This document shows positions 62,296 to 64,000 of a stretch of DNA of 64,000 nucleotides, one piece after another. Each line of letters opens with the position of its first letter. The first letter of the stretch is position 1. The position numbers and the translations under genes were made by a program. Source of the DNA: Emcibacter nanhaiensis (GTDB lineage Bacteria; Pseudomonadota; Alphaproteobacteria; Sphingomonadales; Emcibacteraceae). Location: assembly GCF_006385175.1 (NCBI RefSeq), contig NZ_VFIY01000018.1, positions 248,001 to 312,000 of the forward strand, written 5' to 3'. The notes under the pieces were generated by a model that was given only the letters and a program-made list of their open reading frames with translations, was not told the DNA's origin and ran no database searches.

Positions 62296-63813
62296 ATGAC
62301 TGCTCTCGACCTTTCCTCCCCCGTTGCCGTAATCGGTGCAGGCGCCATGGGCGCAGGTATCGCCCAGGTGGCCGCCACCGCCGGCCACACGGTATATGTA
62401 TTTGACATGTCCGAAGAAGCCCTGGAGCGGGGCATCAGCCAGATCAGCACGTTCCTGGCCCGCTCGGTCGAAAAGGGTAAAATGGAGGAAGCCGACAAAG
62501 ACGCCATTCTCGGCCGGCTGCACAAGGTTTCCACCTTGGAGGAGCTGAAACCGGCCAAGCTGGTCATCGAAGCCATCGTTGAAAACCTGGACGTCAAGCG
62601 CAAGGTGTTCGGTCAACTGGAAGACATCCTGTCCGACGACGCCATCCTTGCCTCCAACACTTCTTCACTGTCCATTACCGAAATCGGCGCCACACTGAAA
62701 CGGCCGGAAAATCTGGTCGGCATGCATTTCTTCAACCCGGCCCCGATCATGAAGCTGGTGGAAGTGATCCGCGGTCTCGCCACCAGCGACGAGATCGCCG
62801 ACATCGTGTTTGATACCTCGGTGGCCTGGGGCAAGAAAACCGTTTTTGCCAAATCCACCCCGGGCTTTATCGTGAATAGGGTCGCCCGTTCCTATTACGG
62901 CGAAGCCCTGCGTGTCGCCCAGGAAGGCGGCGCAGACTATGCCACCATCGATGCCTGCCTGCGCGAAGCCGGCGGTTTCCGCATGGGCCCGTTCGAACTG
63001 ATGGACATGATCGGTAATGACGTCAACTTTGCCGTCTCCAATTCAGTTTACAACGCCTACTATCAGGACCCGCGCTTCAAGCCGAGCCTGATCCAGCAGG
63101 AAATGGTTGCCGCCGGACGCTTTGGCCGCAAGAGCGGACAGGGTTATTATGATTACCGCGACGGCGCGGAAAAACCGGAACCGGCCACCGCAGAAAATTA
63201 TCCGGCCCCGGAAAAAGTCACCGTGCTTGGCGACAGCGTCCTGATGGAGCCGCTGGTGGAGCTGGCCAAAGACGCCGGTATCGACCTGGTTTATGAAGAG
63301 GAAAGCCCGGAAATCGGGTTCCGTATCGGCGACCTGCTGGTGACCCCGACCAATGGCGCCACCGCCACCGAAATGACGGTGCTGACCGGGGAGCCAACCG
63401 TGGTCTTCGACCTGGCGCTGGACTATAAAACCTGCTCCCGCATCGCCATTGCCAAGGCTGACCAGTTGACCGATGTGGCGCTGGAAGCTACCGCCGGTTT
63501 CTTCCAGGCGCTGGGCAAGAAGGTCAGCGTCCTTGATGACTGCCCCGGCCTGATTGTCATGCGCACCGTCGCCACCCTGGCCAACGAGGGCGGCGACGCC
63601 GTCTACCAGGGGGTGGCCACCCCGGACGCCGTGGATACCGCCATGCAGTTCGGCGTGAACTATCCCAAAGGCCCCATGATCTGGGCCCAGGAGGTTGGCC
63701 TGTCCCTGATTGTGGAAGTGCTCGACAGCCTCGCCGTCTTTTACGGCGAAGACCGCTACCGGGTTTCCCCGTTCCTGCGTCGCGCCGTCATTGCCGAGAA
63801 GGACATCGTATGA
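62296..63813 (+). CDS. paaH: 3-hydroxyadipyl-CoA dehydrogenase PaaH
   Basis: NAD-dependent oxidation of 3-hydroxyadipyl-CoA to 3-oxoadipyl-CoA. The 505-residue protein has the Rossmann start GAGAMGAGIAQVAATAGH (residues 15-32), SNTSSLSITEIG and the HFFNPAPIMKLVEVIRG segment with the catalytic His, then a second 3-hydroxyacyl-CoA dehydrogenase C-terminal domain. Length matches E. coli PaaH (475-500). Its stop overlaps the paaI start (ATGA). Confidence 0.95.
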   Translation: MTALDLSSPVAVIGAGAMGAGIAQVAATAGHTVYVFDMSEEALERGISQISTFLARSVEKGKMEEADKDAILGRLHKVSTLEELKPAKLVIEAIVENLDVKRKVFGQLEDILSDDAILASNTSSLSITEIGATLKRPENLVGMHFFNPAPIMKLVEVIRGLATSDEIADIVFDTSVAWGKKTVFAKSTPGFIVNRVARSYYGEALRVAQEGGADYATIDACLREAGGFRMGPFELMDMIGNDVNFAVSNSVYNAYYQDPRFKPSLIQQEMVAAGRFGRKSGQGYYDYRDGAEKPEPATAENYPAPEKVTVLGDSVLMEPLVELAKDAGIDLVYEEESPEIGFRIGDLLVTPTNGATATEMTVLTGEPTVVFDLALDYKTCSRIAIAKADQLTDVALEATAGFFQALGKKVSVLDDCPGLIVMRTVATLANEGGDAVYQGVATPDAVDTAMQFGVNYPKGPMIWAQEVGLSLIVEVLDSLAVFYGEDRYRVSPFLRRAVIAEKDIV

Positions 63814-64000
63814 GCCAGAAGAATTCCCCCTACACGGATACTGCCCTGGCGAAAAGGCTGGGCGAGCATTTGTCCGCCCGCAAATCCATTGACGACCTGC
63901 TGGGAATCAAGCTGCTCGAGATTGACGCCGGATATGTTAAAATGAGCATGACCGTCACCGACGAAATGACCAATTTCTTCGGCTCGACCCATGGCGGCGC
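63810..64000 (+). CDS. paaI: Hydroxyphenylacetyl-CoA thioesterase PaaI (3' end outside window)
   Basis: Hotdog thioesterase that rescues CoA from dead-end intermediates of the phenylacetate pathway. The ATG overlaps the paaH stop. The 63 complete codons begin MSQKNSPYTDTALAKRLGEH and end at FFGSTHGG, the hotdog helix start. The rest is cut by the right edge. Confidence 0.88.
   Translation, partial: MSQKNSPYTDTALAKRLGEHLSARKSIDDLLGIKLLEIDAGYVKMSMTVTDEMTNFFGSTHGG

Overview
This is a gene-dense, roughly 58% GC bacterial chromosome segment with no rRNA, tRNA, prophage, insertion sequence or CRISPR array that I can see. Several families point to an alphaproteobacterium: DUF3422, the PAS_5 family, DUF1134/EipA, DUF2842, DUF6460, and the pdxH/dnaJ/fabI/aroC and xseB-ispA-dxs-tlyA neighbourhoods. 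The phenylacetate genes, the fatty-acid oxidation genes and a methionine gamma-lyase suggest an aerobic heterotroph. I cannot name the genus; a marine lineage outside the Rhizobiales is a guess.

Layout. 1-5000: end of an RluA-type pseudouridine synthase, a DUF3422 membrane protein, methionine gamma-lyase, a metallo-beta-lactamase-fold hydrolase and a dienelactone hydrolase. 5000-12200: MscS channel and ZntB transporter (overlapping), a PAS_5 protein, nadA-nadC, a PAP2 membrane protein, an EamA transporter and DgkA. 12200-17700: the most unusual region. A Rieske protein with a 400-residue C-terminal domain is preceded by a 39-codon ORF. It is divergent from a coupled operon encoding an outer-membrane protein, an FMN-binding protein, the flavin transferase ApbE and a four-helix His-rich membrane protein, followed by a SufR-like regulator. 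The regulator promoter and the Rieske promoter share a 22-bp identical sequence built on TAAAG-N6-CTTTA, and the outer-membrane operon has a Fur-like box in its promoter. 17700-25400: SDR, ArsC-like protein, FieF, PdxH, glycine-zipper lipoprotein, a DnaJ-type co-chaperone with a hairpin at its start, YihY, FabI, AroC, a REP-like element and an unknown gene with a good sigma-54 promoter.

25700-31900 (minus strand): HDAC-family protein, xseB, ispA, dxs, tlyA and a TrmA/RlmD-type methyltransferase, linking isoprenoid supply with RNA modification. 31900-36350 (minus): acyl-CoA dehydrogenase, SDR and acyl-CoA ligase, read from a promoter region containing a PsrA-type box. 36500-48800: Sua5, FAD-linked dehydrogenase, alpha/beta hydrolase, SRAP protein, Nudix, thioesterase, small membrane proteins, EipA-like lipoprotein, TauE/SafE, YaaA, MATE, VOC, YbiB-like protein, small monooxygenase-like protein and GntP permease. 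49287-54174: the conserved prkA-yeaH-spoVR stress operon with a long upstream region. 54200-59350: TbpB-like lipoprotein, DoxX, cytochrome b561, two small envelope proteins and KatG. 59579-64000: phenylacetate genes paaN and divergent paaG-paaH-paaI around a TetR-type operator; paaI runs off the window.
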